A DNA stretch of 64,000 bases from Lithobates sylvaticus (lineage: Eukaryota; Chordata; Amphibia; Anura; Ranidae). The notes under the pieces are model-generated. The model saw nothing but the letters and a program-made list of their open reading frames with translations, made no database searches and had not been told where the DNA came from. A program made the position numbers and the translations under genes. Positions 34,767-45,764 of the stretch are shown here, piece by piece. Within the stretch, counting starts at the first letter, position 1. Each line of letters starts with the position of its first letter. The stretch is from assembly GCA_028564925.1 (NCBI GenBank), contig CM053027.1:243747649-243811648 (forward strand), read 5' to 3'.

Positions 34767-36229
34767 CACTAGAATAACAGCATTGTGAAAAAGCTAATCA
34801 GAGATATACTAATTGCTTTTTTAATTAATATCACTAATATAAATCAGAATTTTGTCATCAAAAATTGTTGGTAATTTGTTATGTTTCAGCCACCATTTCC
34901 CATTGATATGAAAACTATAATGCAAACACAACAGGAGAATAAAAGATGAGTAGAAGTACAAAAGTGCATTTTCAACACTCCATGAAATAGGATGTGTCAG
35001 CCTTATTATTTACCAAGCTATTTTGTTGGCTATTTTCCTTTTCCATCCCCCCTTACCCCTAGGGCCTATGGGGGCTTCGGCCTTTTTGATGATTGATGGT
35101 CCATCTCCTTCACTGCTCGCTTCATGCTGCCTCCTGTTTCAGCTCCGACATAATCAAATCTCATCTCTGCTTTCCAGACCATGAATGCACTGAGAGAGTA
35201 ATGACTGCAATCTACTCCAGGCAGAATGCACAAACTGTCTTTGAATGTTTTGATTTATTCACATAATAAACTTTTCTATGCTAATATTTGGCCAATGTAA
35301 GGACAAGATCAGCTTAGCAGGGCGGTGATGTAGTGCACAGTATTATAACTGTAAAACAAGAGGCTGCCTTTGTCCTTACTAAAGGCAGCTTAGTAAGACA
35401 TACTGCTTTCATTTCAAAATAAATAACCATTTTCTGTAGGTTACCAAGCAGACTGGAATATTAATAGATCAGAAAAATAAACCTTGTGTATCATATATTT
35501 AGGGATCAAATATAAACTCCCCCAATAAAATATATTTAGCTTATCATTAAAACAACCATATAATGTCTGCAAGGTTTTGTTTTTAGTTTTTTTGATGTTT
35601 CAGTAATCAGAGGATACCCTTTCAGTGCCTTTCATGTACAATAAAAAAAAATGTAAAGTTCATTCACATTTCATGGCTGTTTTTAAACATAATCTTTTAA
35701 AGAAGAGCATTGTATATTTTTAGGCCCATTCGCATCAGCAGCTACATTACAATGCAGCAGCTGGTGTGTGGTAGGATGACAGTGATGTGCCAATGCCAGC
35801 TCATCACACTTTATACTTTTTTTTTTAAGCAAATTTGAAAAGTCAAAGAGCTCTACTGGCCACAGTCCGCTGCAAGCCAGTGGATTGTGTCACACCACAC
35901 TGTGCTCAAATAAGTACTATAAGCAGTACATTTTTTTCAGTGCACACCACTGCAACAGGGTAGTGTGAACTGGCCTGATAGTAGACAAGGCCAAGGATAG
36001 GAGGCAAGTTGCCCAGCTCAGTTTCACTGCACCTGATGTGAACAAGACCTTAGGGAGCACATATTTTACATTGTTTTTCAGTATTTAACTTAAAAATGTA
36101 CAAACAGCAACATTTGCCATGGAAATACATTTTGTGAACTGTCTTGCCTTTTTAAAAAAATTACAATTCTGATAGGACCAACTTCTAATCCAGTCAATAC
36201 TTGTCAGGCAGCACAGTCAAGTGCTATCC
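34767..36229. other. Intergenic, nothing firmly recognised
   Basis: No gene. The block 35720-35980 ('ggcccattcgcatcagcag' to 'gtagtgtgaactggcc') has loosely inverted ends and may be an old MITE. Confidence 0.4.
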
Positions 36230-36550
36230 TCACTTTTCTCTATTAAAGGTAAAAGGGTAAGTTCACCTTTGTACACTTTTTTTTTTTCTTCTAAATTCCA
36301 GCCCCCCCCCATGTACCAATATAGCATTCATGTAAAAATATCAACGTTTTCCATTAAATCTACAGTCACTTACTTTTCTTGTGCTCATTCATGTATCCAG
36401 ACTTTTCCATTAGTAATGTCTTCTTCCTGATCAGACTTTAGGTCATGGAGGGAGTTGACCATCATCCAACCCCCAATTCCCAGATACACGTTTTTTTAAA
36501 TGAAATGCAATCAATCAGTGATCACCCTTCTCACTAAATACAAAATACAC
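36230..36550 (+). repeat. Dispersed repeat, paralogue of 48915-49078
   Basis: Shared words with 48915-49078 in the same order: 'aagttcacctttgt', 'ctaaattccagc', 'tgtaccaatata', 'aaaatatcaa', 'tttccatta', 'ctacag.cacttac'. Family unknown. Confidence 0.6.
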
Positions 36551-37179
36551 AATCAGATTGCATAGTGTATGCCCATCTTTATACAAGTATATAGAAGGAT
36601 GTGGACAGAAACACTCAGCTGTCAAGCCCCGTTCACAACTCTGCATAGTGGGAATTTGCATTCCCACATGTGTCTTTTTTTTTTGCGACGGGGGGGTCGT
36701 TTCCGCATTTTCAATCATCACACATAGGGCAGCCTATCCACCTGAATGGGCTGCCCTACAAACAGCAATCACCAAAAGGAGCTTCAGGATTATTTTTTAG
36801 AGTGGAGCTTGGTGCATTTTTTACTGCGATTTTTAGTGCAGCACATTTTTAAAATGCAAGGAAACGCAGATGTGAATGGAGCCTCATTGTTCTTGTGTTA
36901 TCGCACCAATTTCACTTTCAGGCCCCATTCACACCTAGCATAGTGGGAGTGAACGTTTTGTGTCTCGTTTTTCCTGTGACACGCATAGGGCAGCCTGTTG
37001 GTTACATGTGGACATTTTGGCATTTGTGTGGGTTGTGTGTTTTTTTACTGTGCGTTTTGCAACATTTGCCCCTCGTTTTATCACATGGCAAAATAGTATA
37101 CAAGCTCTTGGAAGGTATGATAAGGGACTATATATAAGATTTTAGTAATGAGAGCGGTATTATTAGTAGTAATCAGCAT

Positions 37180-37594
37180 GGATTCATGAACAATCATTCT
37201 TGCCAAACCAATCTATTAACCTCCTATGAGGAGATGAGTTGCCATCTAGATAAAGGAAGGCCGTAGACATGTATCTGGATTTTGCAAAAGCATTTGACAC
37301 AGTTCCCTATAAACGTTTACTGTACAAAATAAGGTCCATAGGGTGAGTACATGGATTGAAAACTGGCTACAAGGGTGAGTTCAGAGGGTGCTGATAAATG
37401 GGGAGTACTCAGAATGGTCAGAGGTGGGTAGTGGGGTCCCCCAGGGTTCTGTGCTGGGACCAATCCTATTTAATTTGTTCATAAACAACAGCTCAATCTC
37501 TGTATTTGCAGACGATACTAAGCTAAGCAGGGCAATAACTTCTGCAAAAAGATCTGAACAAATGAATGGGGTGGGCAACTACGTGGCAAATTAA
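37180..37594 (+). pseudogene. CR1-like reverse transcriptase fragment
   Basis: DNA for 'QHGFMNNHSCQTNLLT' and 'YLDFAKAFDTVP' is followed by a frame reading [19 protein letters not shown], then FADDTKLSRAI. These are the RT palm motifs of CR1-like LINEs. Frame changes near 37265 and 37340 break it. The palm residues FADD are kept. Confidence 0.8.
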
Positions 37595-37692
37595 GGTTTA
37601 ATGTAGAACAATTTTAAATAATGCATTTGGGTGGCAAAGCAAGATTTGTTCACTGTCCACACAGTGTCCCCACTGTTTGACTTCCAACCAAA

Positions 37693-38120
37693 ATGATAAT
37701 TCTCCCACTCTTCAAGACTCTGGTCCAGCCACACCTGGAGTATGCTGTCCCGTTCTGGGCACCAGTCCTCAGGAAGGATGTACTGGAAATGGAGCGAGTA
37801 CAAAGAAGGGCAACAAAGCTAATAAAAGGTCTGGAGGATATTAGTTATGAGGAAAGGTTGCGAGCACTGAACTATTCTCTCTGGAGAAGAGACGCTTGAG
37901 AGGGGATATGATTTCAATTTACAAATAACGTACTGGTGACCCCACAATAGGGATAAAACTTTTTTGCGGAAGGGGGTTTGACAAGACACGTGGCCCCTCA
38001 TTAAAATTAGAAGAAAAGAGGTTTGACCTTAAACTATGTTGAGGGTTCTTTACTGTAAGAGTGGCAAGGATGTGAAATTCCCTTCCCTCCGGTGGTCTCA
38101 GCGGGGGACATCGATAGTTT
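37693..38120 (+). pseudogene. CR1-like ORF2 C-terminal fragment
   Basis: The frame reads LVQPHLEYAVPFWAPVLRKD, then LEMERVQRRATKLIKGLED and SYEERLRALN. This is the characteristic C-terminal block of CR1-clade LINEs. A short loss between 37600 and 37690 separates it from the RT. Confidence 0.85.
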
Positions 38121-38347
38121 CAAAAAGCTATTAGATAAGCACCTGAACGACCACAACATACAGGGATATACAATGTAATACTGACATATAATCACACACA
38201 CAGGTTGGACTTGAAGGACTTGTGTCTTTTTTAAACCTCACATACTATGTAACTATGTAAAATGTGTGTTTGCTTCTGTGTTTAGTGTGCCATTAACAAT
38301 TAATGGCACTGAAAGCGCAACTAGTAATTTAAGGTGTATAAACATGG

Positions 38348-38519
38348 CCATACATTATACAATCTGATTAATCGATCTCCTTTAGATTTACCAAAAGTAT
38401 ATAATAGGAGGAAATACCTATCTAGTCAATCACTCTGTATACAATCAGGTAGGCCCTTGCACTACATAGTTGATGGTAGATCTAAATGAGATTGTACAAT
38501 TAGATTGTATAGTATATGG
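38348..38519. mobile_element. MITE with CCATACATTATACAATCTG-type ends
   Basis: The left end CCATACATTATACAATCTGA pairs with the right end ...TTAGATTGTATAGTATATGG. The interior 'cgatctcctttagatttacc' is recognisable from frog DNA. It overlaps the right end of the split element. No clear target duplication. Confidence 0.6.
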
Positions 38520-39640
38520 TGTAAAAAGGGGGGGAACCAGCTGCGCAAACCAATACGGGATAAAAAAGCGAATCAATATATAGCAACAACTGCTGCGGCC
38601 ACCATCAGAGTGTTCACACACCAATAGTCAGTAAAAAATAAATATATACAAATATATATAAAATGGGGCGCTAGCAAAAAATTCAAAAAATATATATTAA
38701 TTAATAACAAGCAGCACTTGCTGGAAGAAATAAATATGGATAATACTTGCTGATAAATAAATTGCCAATAAATAAGAGATCTGATGATTACGAGTACATA
38801 CAATAAATATGTAAAAAATAGGAAGGTAAAAATATGTGGCGCTTGCTAGTAAGAAGGATGCCAATCCTCAGGGGGGGGCTTCAAAGGATGGTTCCCTAAA
38901 AGCGTCTGAAAGTTAATGATTTGAAAAATCCACAATGTATAGCAAAAGATAATGCTATACCAATAAACTCAATCATAAAGTGCATCAAATAATGAAATAA
39001 ACATTCCTGTGCAAGGTAATATTGTGCAAAATAGACAATAAAGTGCGTACAATATCTTATAAAAAACACTTTTCATAAATACGTAAAAATTCATAAATCG
39101 TATAAAAATATAAACAAATAAGTAAAACCGTAATTAAAGATGGGTATTGAATAACCCAAAAAAAATATTGTGCAAATAAGCGTGTGCAAATAATGCCAAA
39201 CGAAAAGTGCAGTAATTGCGAAACAAGTCCAAAATACCATGTGCAAATATGGCCAAAAAGAAAAGTGCAGCAATTGCAAAAAATGCTGATTAGTGCAGTG
39301 ATCCAAAATAATTGTGCTCAAATGCAACAGTCCAATGCAGTCTCTATGTGTGGTAATTTCTTATGTGAAGTGAATCCTCCAAATAGCAGTAAGCTCCTTA
39401 GGCTAAATAGCAGTGATCTCCTCCATGCAGTATAATGTGCCAATCCTTGCTGTTTCCCCCAGCCCCTTACCTCTAAGTAAAGGTTAAAACAGCCTAATGC
39501 CTCGTACACACGATCGGAATTCTCGTCGGAATTTTCCGACGGCATTCCGACGGAATTCCGCTCAAGCTGTGTTGCCTACACACGATCACACCAAATTTCG
39601 ACCGCCAAGAACGCGGTGACGTCCACCACGTACGACGAGA

Positions 39641-39650
39641 CCATAAAAGG
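39641..39650 (+). promoter_or_regulatory. Candidate TATA box for the Harbinger transposase
   Basis: CCATAAAAGG lies about 350 bases before the transposase start codon. The start site would be near 39670. No other promoter element is visible. Confidence 0.4.
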
Positions 39651-39993
39651 AAAGTTCAGCATCATCTCCGACACCTGTTGGGCTCCTTCTGCTGATCTCG
39701 TGTTTATCGCGTGTTAGTAGGAGTTTCGCTATAGACGATTCGTGTCTTTTCAGACTTGTGCTTCAGATCGTTCCTGCTCTACAGTTTGTGCTTGTCGGTG
39801 CGTATTTGCTTATCAGTGCATGTAGTCAGTTTGCATTTGTTTGTCTTTGCGGCCTATATATTTATATATAGTACGCTTTGATTTTCAGTGCTTATTGTCC
39901 GCTCGTTGCTTGATGTGCATTTCGTTCTTTCAGGCCTTGCTGTTTATCAGTGCTTTCTTTAGTCCGTTCTGATCAGCCGACCGTTTAGAAGCG

Positions 39994-42143
39994 ATGTTAC
40001 GTGTACGTACTCGTCGTAGAGTTCATGCTGTGCGGGGGCTTGGTGTTGGGGTTCTTACTTTGACACAAGCCCGGTCCATGAACAGGGCGAGGAGGAGTTC
40101 GTGGACCAAGAATTGGTTGCTCCAGCGTGACCAATTCTCGCACATGCCTCTGCTCCGTGAGATCCGTGAGAATAACCCTGATGATTTCAGGAATTATCTC
40201 AGGATGACGGACCCCGTTTTTCACCGTCTGTTGGCTTTGCTGTCCCCTTATATTACCAGGCAGGATACCTGCATGCGGCAAGCCATCACTGCGGAGCAGA
40301 GGTTAGTTGCCACGTTGAGGTACTTGGCGACAGGGAGAAGCCTGCAGGACCTCAAGTTCTCGACAGGCATCTCCCCCCAGGCTCTGGGGATCATCATTCC
40401 AGAGACCTTTTCTGCCATCATCCAGGTCCTGCAGAAGGACTATATGAGGGTAAGTTTTATTCTTTAACATCACATTCTATGTATTTACTGTTTGCTAATG
40501 TATTGTATTTCTTTCCTTGTTCCCTAATTACCAGGATTTCATTATGCTGTAATATGCTGTAATATGCTGCAATATGCTGTGCCCCTTTGTCCTCATGCAT
40601 GTTGGATTTTTGTATGTTTCCTTTTTTGTCCTTCATGCATCTTTGCCTTCACTAACCCCCCAGCATGCTATCTGGGGCCCATATATACATATAGTCTAGT
40701 CACTTAACAATGTATTTTGTCAGCTCCATTGTAATGCTTTACCCTAAACACCCCCTAAAATGTGTACAAATGTTCTAGTTTTCCTTAAATTCCTTCAGAG
40801 GGCCTGAGGCTTTGTTTTGTGGTGCCCCAAATCTTTTTTGAACCCCCCCTCCCCCAACTGCTCAGTCAGCTGATACCAATCCTCTATGTGCTGACTTTGC
40901 CAAACCCAATACACACTATACCTACCTCTTTAGTGGTCATATTTATGGATGAATTTTTCCAAGCATGTAGTGCCAGGGCCTGCCTCAATACTTTCAAATG
41001 CTAGTGTTTTAATTCTTCTCCTCCTATTATTATTGTGATAGGTAATAGCAGAATCCAAAAATGTGCTTCCATTTTCCTTTTTGTTTACCTGTCCAGTGGG
41101 CTGCCAATAGTGTAATGAAGGAGGGACTGGCCAAACTATCACACATTACTTTGTTACTCCATTACGTAGTGGAGAGGGTGGTTACCTGTCCAAAACATAT
41201 CCCCCCCCTAAAATATTTACAAGGGACCATCAGAGGGGGGGAGGAATCTGATAAGTGGACCTTATATTTTTAGCCTTTAAATACTACAAGAAATGTTATA
41301 CTGATGTTTGCCAACAATGTTTGTGTATAATCTGCTTGTAATGTTTATTATCAAATGTACTAATTATATTTTTCTTGTTTGAATCCACAGTTTCCTTCCA
41401 CGCCACAGGAATGGCAGACTGTGGCCTCCCAGTTTGCCCAGCGGTGGGATTTCCCTAACTGCGGAGGGGCAATCGATGGGAAGCATGTCCACATCGTCCC
41501 ACCACCCCATTCGGGGTCATACTATTTCAACTATAAGGGGTTCAATAGTATCGTGTTGATGGCGGTGGTGGGAGCGAGCTATGAGTTCCTATATGTGGAC
41601 ATGGGGCGGAATGGTCAGATGGAGGATGGAGGAGTGTTTTGCCGGACGGAGTTCTACCGACATCTCGAGAGTGGTGGCTTGGGATTGCCACCCCCGGAGG
41701 AGAATGTCGAGGGACTCCCATTTGTGTTCGTGGCAGACGAGGCGTTTGGTTTGGCAAACCATTTGATGCGACCGTTCCCCCAGAGGACCCTCACCCTGGA
41801 GAAGAGGGTATTTAATTACCGGCTGGCCAGAGCCAGAAGAGTCGTGGAGAATGCGTTTGGTATTCTGGCCAGCCGTTTCCGCCTGTTCCAAACGGCCATA
41901 AATATTGCTGAATATAAACTGAACACCATCGTGGTGTCATGTTGCATCTTGCACAATTTTTTTAAACGGACAAACCCAAACTATGTGGTTACAGTTGGGC
42001 CTGACGCAGGACTGCAATCTCTGACGTCCCTGGAAGCGGCCCGTCCTGGCTTGCCCCCCCAAAGCGCCCGTGAAGTGCAGGAAAATTATTCCGAATATTT
42101 TTCGGGGAGGGGGGCCATTGCTTTGCCAGCAGTGCTTGAATAA
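39994..42143 (+). CDS. Harbinger DDE transposase (HARBI1/ALP1-like), 402 aa, two exons
   Basis: The transposase cuts and pastes the element; in this family it needs a Myb-like partner for nuclear import and DNA binding. Exon 1 is 39994-40449 (152 codons), the intron is 40450-41390 (AGG|GTAAGT to TCCACAG), and exon 2 is 41391-42143. The join is in phase 0 and gives 402 residues, usual for the family. Residues about 50-150 form a helical DNA-binding region (DPVFHRLLALLSPYI, LRYLATGRSLQDLKFSTGIS). The DDE core is in exon 2: GGAIDGKHV (D181), VFVADEAFGL (D268) and RRVVENAFGIL (E305). All three acidic residues are present and no stop interrupts the frame. The first ATG is chosen; a second in-frame one is at residue 29. 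The stop codon overlaps the AATAAA signal. Confidence 0.88.
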
Positions 42144-42144
42144 A
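42139..42144 (+). terminator. Polyadenylation signal overlapping the transposase stop codon
   Basis: AATAAA contains the TAA stop (42141-42143). A GT-rich stretch, 'tgcttgtgttttttttttgtgtc', follows within 70 bases (about 42186-42210). If used, the 3' UTR would be only a few dozen bases. Confidence 0.55.
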
Positions 42145-42584
42145 TTTTACCTTGAATTATCTAGAAAAATCTTGCTTTGAATTTCCTGCTTGTGTTTTTT
42201 TTTTTGTGTCTCCTAGTGCACTTGTAGTGCCAAGTGGTTTGCACATTATTATCTAAACACCCATTGTCACTGTAAACACCAATTTAAACACCAAGAAATG
42301 GTATTGAAAGAAGAAGGCACACATTGTTGAGCAAAAAATATTTTTTTTACTCCGTACACATTCACATGTTTTTTGTTTTTTATACAAAAATGACAAGTTT
42401 TGCATTTTCACCCCCAAAAATTGGGGTTACGGTACATAAACAGCCATGTTTCCAAAAATAAAATACACAACTCTGGTGCATAACAAAGTTATACGTAGAA
42501 AAACTTTTGAAGCCAAGATCACACATTACATTGTCCAAAATGTGTGGATCTTGCCTTCATCAGATGGGGCGCAGTGACCCCTGT

Positions 42585-42840
42585 AAAAGCCTAATTTTGA
42601 AGATGCACACAAATTCTCTGGCAAACTGGGGATTTACATCCTGATCCCATGCCTAATGTCAACATGTGCTATCTCCCATCATGGGGGATCAATGTATGTG
42701 TTTTGGGGGTGCAACCCCTTCCTCTCACCGACTTGAGTTTTGAGGAAGGGGTTGCAGGCACAAAACGCGTACATTGATATCCCCTGATGGCAGATAGCAC
42801 ATGTTGACATACTGTGTGCATCTTCAAAATTAGGCTTTTG
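42585..42840. repeat. Interrupted long hairpin between the convergent Harbinger genes
   Basis: 'aagcctaattttgaagatgc' (42588-42607) pairs with 'gcatcttcaaaattaggctt' (about 42819-42838). 'atgtcaacatgtgctatct' pairs with 'agatagcacatgttgacat'. 'gcaaccccttcctc' pairs with 'gaggaaggggttgc'. A 40-base stretch on the left has no partner. It lies between the 3' ends of the transposase and Myb genes. Confidence 0.8.
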
Positions 42841-42902
42841 AAAATGTTGTAAACTTTTTTAATAAAACAGCAAAAAGAAAAGGTTGGACATTTTGGGAAA
42901 AA

Positions 42903-44208
42903 TTAGATTCTCCGAAGGACATCAATCATGTTTTTAAGTTTCACTTCAATATCCCTAGTTTTTTTCCGAATAATCTCTAAATCCTGACTACAATACATTA
43001 TGTCCTGGATTAGCCTTTGGGCACTGTCAGTGGTGAAATGGTGTGACTGTGACTGTTCTTCCACAACCTGTACTTCACCTAAAAATAAAAAAAACACACC
43101 ATGTATTATAAATAGGCAGGCATACATGTCTTATTACCTGAATCTGGGGTGTCAGACACTCACCTGTTGTGGTCTCGATCTCGACCACTTCTCCTTCCTC
43201 ATCCTCATATTCTGGTGGTGACCTCTGTTCCCTCTGTTCCGGAGATGGGCGGTCCCTGGGGACATGATATTTCCCGATTCTTTGCTCCCCTATGAGAATA
43301 AAATAAAAGGTATACTTAGCACACAGAAATTTGAGCCAACAAATATGAATGATAAACATTGCTTGGAAGTGGGGGACAATTGACTGTTTGGGCAGAATTC
43401 CAAGCTGAACACATGATTTATTCCCTTAATTCCTCAGGCTGGAATACTTACCTTTTTTGGATAATTTTCCCACCTGGAGACACCCCAAAGTATCCACTGG
43501 AGTACCTGTGTTTGACACCCTAAAATGTGCACCTGAGTCCAGATGTGTAAACAGCTGCAGAGTGTCCTCTACATACATTACACTGAATGAAGATTGATAT
43601 TCCTTCTAGGTTCAAACACATCTAGACAACAATGTCCTAAAAAACTCTTTTGGATAAATGTTAAAAATTGAAGGCCCTACAGTATTTAATCATTTATCTG
43701 TGAAAACATCGTATTTTGGATAAGGAACGAGGTTTACAATGAACGATTACTGTGTATGACCATGAAAGTAGCCATTTTGGAGTGTACAAGACCTTATTAG
43801 GGGAAAACACATGGCGCATCATGCAATATTAATAATAATAATAGGTACACACGACATAATATACTTACTTTTTCGAAGAACTTTCTTGATCTTCCTATAC
43901 TGATCGTGCTCCCTTAATTTGAGGTCCGACCAGCGTTTCCTCAGTTGATCCTTCGTTCGTCGTACCCCAAAATTACTGTACAGACTCTTCACAACTTTAG
44001 TCATGATCTTGGCCTTTCTCATATTTGGGTTGGGGTACGGACCGTAATTCGCGTCATAGTCGTTGCTCCTCAAGATGTCTACCATCTCCATCATCTCCAC
44101 AAAGGACATATTTGAGGCCTTAAATCTCCTCCTCGATCGTGACGTTTCAGGCTCCGGGCTATCCTCCTCCTCGTTACTGCTTTTATGCACCTGCTGTGTC
44201 TCCGCCAT
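42903..44208 (-). CDS. Harbinger Myb/SANT-like DNA-binding protein, 213 aa, three exons
   Basis: This is the second protein of Harbinger elements; in characterised members it binds the element ends and carries the transposase into the nucleus. Minus-strand exons are 44208-43869, 43289-43164 and 43078-42903, with GT-AG introns (AAA|GTAAGT, CAG|GTGAGT; acceptors TCATAG and TTTTAG). Phases match and give 213 residues ending LKNMIDVLRRI. Residues 1-32 are acidic, then basic (SRSRRRFK). Residues 33-105 form the Myb/SANT-like fold: MSFVEMMEMVDILRSNDYD, TKDQLRKRWSDLKLREHDQ. The rest is acidic (EDEEGEVVEIE) with a C-terminal coiled coil. I start at MAETQQ (44208); an in-frame extension to 44355 is possible. 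It is convergent with the transposase gene and divergent from the MADF gene. The frame is intact. Confidence 0.82.
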
Positions 44209-44305
44209 GTTCCGCTCCCACTGCAACGAAAGAAACTGGGCGGCGAATATTCTAGAAAGAACGTCAGGGGCGGGCGACGCGGGCGGAGATTCACGCATGG
44301 GCAGT

Positions 44306-44313
44306 GTATATAA
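44306..44313 (+). promoter_or_regulatory. TATA box in the divergent promoter of the Myb and MADF genes
   Basis: GTATATAAAG lies between the two divergent genes. Its strand suits the MADF gene, with a start site near 44340 and a non-coding first exon ending at 44413 (GAAG|GTAAG). The roughly 130 bases between this and the Myb start codon must serve the other direction. Confidence 0.55.
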
Positions 44314-44536
44314 AGCTTCAAACACGTGTGTGTCGTAACTACGTTCTGTGTGCACGGGAAGGAGGAATGAACGCCACCAAGAATGCCGAACAACGACGAA
44401 CGTTAGAACGAAGGTAAGATTTGAAACTTTTTGGAGTCATGTGCGGCCTATACTGAATCTAGATTGATGCCTATATTGTGTTGAAAGATTATCCTGAGAT
44501 TTTTATTTTTGTATTTTGTTTGGTCTTGCAGAGAAA

Positions 44537-45764
44537 ATGCTTCCATTTAAGGACCCCGAATTCCTGGGGGAATTCATAGATAAGTACAGGGAGATGAGAA
44601 ATCTCTGGGAGGTGAAAAACCCCCTGTACCACAATAAGCCAGCAAGGAGGGCAACGCTGGAGAAATTGCTTCAATTTGTGAAGACCCAGGTCCCCGATGC
44701 AGACATCAAATTTGTTGAGGCAAAAATAGGTAGCTTGAGAAGCACCTATAAAAAGGAGTACCAGAAGGTCCAGAAGTCCCTGAGGTCCGGAGCAGCAGCA
44801 GATAAGGTGTATGTACCCAGTCTGTGGTACTACAACAGGATGAGGTTTATAGATGACCAGATGGAGGGCAGGGAATCACTTTCTACCCTTCCGGCACCCC
44901 TTCCCTCCAGCCTTCCAACCAGCCTTACCTCTACCCAAGCTGAGGCATCTGTGGACCAACCTGGGCCTGCCATACAGGAGGAGATTGAGGAGCCCAGATG
45001 GAGCCAGGTAAAGGTTTTTTATACATCATTTATCTGTGCAAAAAAAAAAATGTTGGTAAGTAGATGTTATTATTGCTAATAAATGAATGAAGTAACAAAA
45101 AGTGTTTCACATATCAATAGACAGAAGTGGCCAAAAAAGATTAGGACAAGAAGGGAAAATGCTGGGCTCACAATGATAGTCTTTTCTATTTATTAACATT
45201 AAATTTGCAACAGTCATGAGCTGAAAATTGTGTGTGTTTGATGAACAAACAACTAAAACTATGTCCCTTTTTCATACACAGGATGACCTCAGCCAGGACG
45301 AGGCTCTGGCTAGTGGCACACAGGAGGAGGCAGGGGGAAGTGTCACCCAGGAGGTGGCAGGGCCCAGTCACACCCAATCCCAGATTCCTCCCCTCATCCT
45401 TCCCTACAAACGCCAGAGGAAGGGCACCAAAGCAGAGGAGGCAGCACTGGCCCTGATCAGGGAGGCTAACGAGTCCCTCAGATCCCCCATTGACGCTACG
45501 GAGGCCTATGGCATGTATATTGCCTCTAATTTGCAACAAATGGAGGAGGGCCAACGGCGAATGTGTGAAAGAATAATTTTCGATACTATACAGAAGGGGT
45601 TAAGTGGGGAAATGTCGGAAGACCAACACCTCTGTTCTCTCCCCCATCCTCCTCCTCCTCCTCCTGCCACAATGCCACCTCCAGAGCCACAGCCTCCAGG
45701 GAAGGCTGCAGGGAAGGCTGCACGGAAGGCTGCAGGGAAGGCTCTACGGAAGACCAGGAAGTGA
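44537..45764 (+). CDS. MADF-domain protein carried by the Harbinger element, 317 aa
   Basis: MADF domains are Myb-related and bind DNA, so the product is probably a DNA-binding accessory or regulator; its exact role here is unknown. Coding exons are 44537-45007 (157 codons) and 45282-45764 (160 codons and stop), joined in phase 0 (CCAG|GTAAAG, CACAG|GATGAC). A non-coding 5' exon ending at 44413 splices to 44532; its own ATGs are not in frame. MADF covers residues about 8-102: FLGEFIDKYREMRNLWEVKN, VEAKIGSLRSTYKKEYQKV, VPSLWYYNRMRFIDD. A Ser/Pro/Thr linker and Gln/Glu-rich middle follow, then six prolines and a basic tail (GKAAGKAARKAAGKALRKTR). The frame is intact. Known Harbinger elements usually have two genes, so a third is unusual. 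It could be a captured host gene or a divided version of the Myb function. Confidence 0.8.

Larger units (their letters stand above)
37095..38258 (+). mobile_element. CR1-like LINE, 5'-truncated, with AAAAT target duplication
   Basis: AAAAT lies at both edges (37090-37094, 38259-38263). The element carries reverse transcriptase pieces, a CR1-type C-terminus and the tail 'ggttggacttgaaggacttg...actatgtaactatg'. The empty site reads as 'cacatggcaaaatgtgtgtt' in the complement of 49165-49185. The 5' part is missing, as is usual for CR1. Confidence 0.85.
36551..38372. mobile_element. Inverted-repeat element split by a CR1 insertion
   Basis: The left end 'aatcagattgcatagtgtat' and right end 'atacattatacaatctgatt' are inverted copies. 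The interior has 'cacacatagggcagcctatc' and 'gcatagggcagcctg' blocks. The right portion (38259-38370) is the reverse complement of 49080-49195. The element held no coding region before the CR1 at 37095-38258 landed in it. Confidence 0.5.

Noticed and set aside
44367-44413. Upstream ATG in the first MADF-gene exon as the true start
   Set aside because: With the canonical splice (44413 to 44532) this frame meets a stop a few codons into the next exon; the ATG at 44537 gives the full MADF protein.
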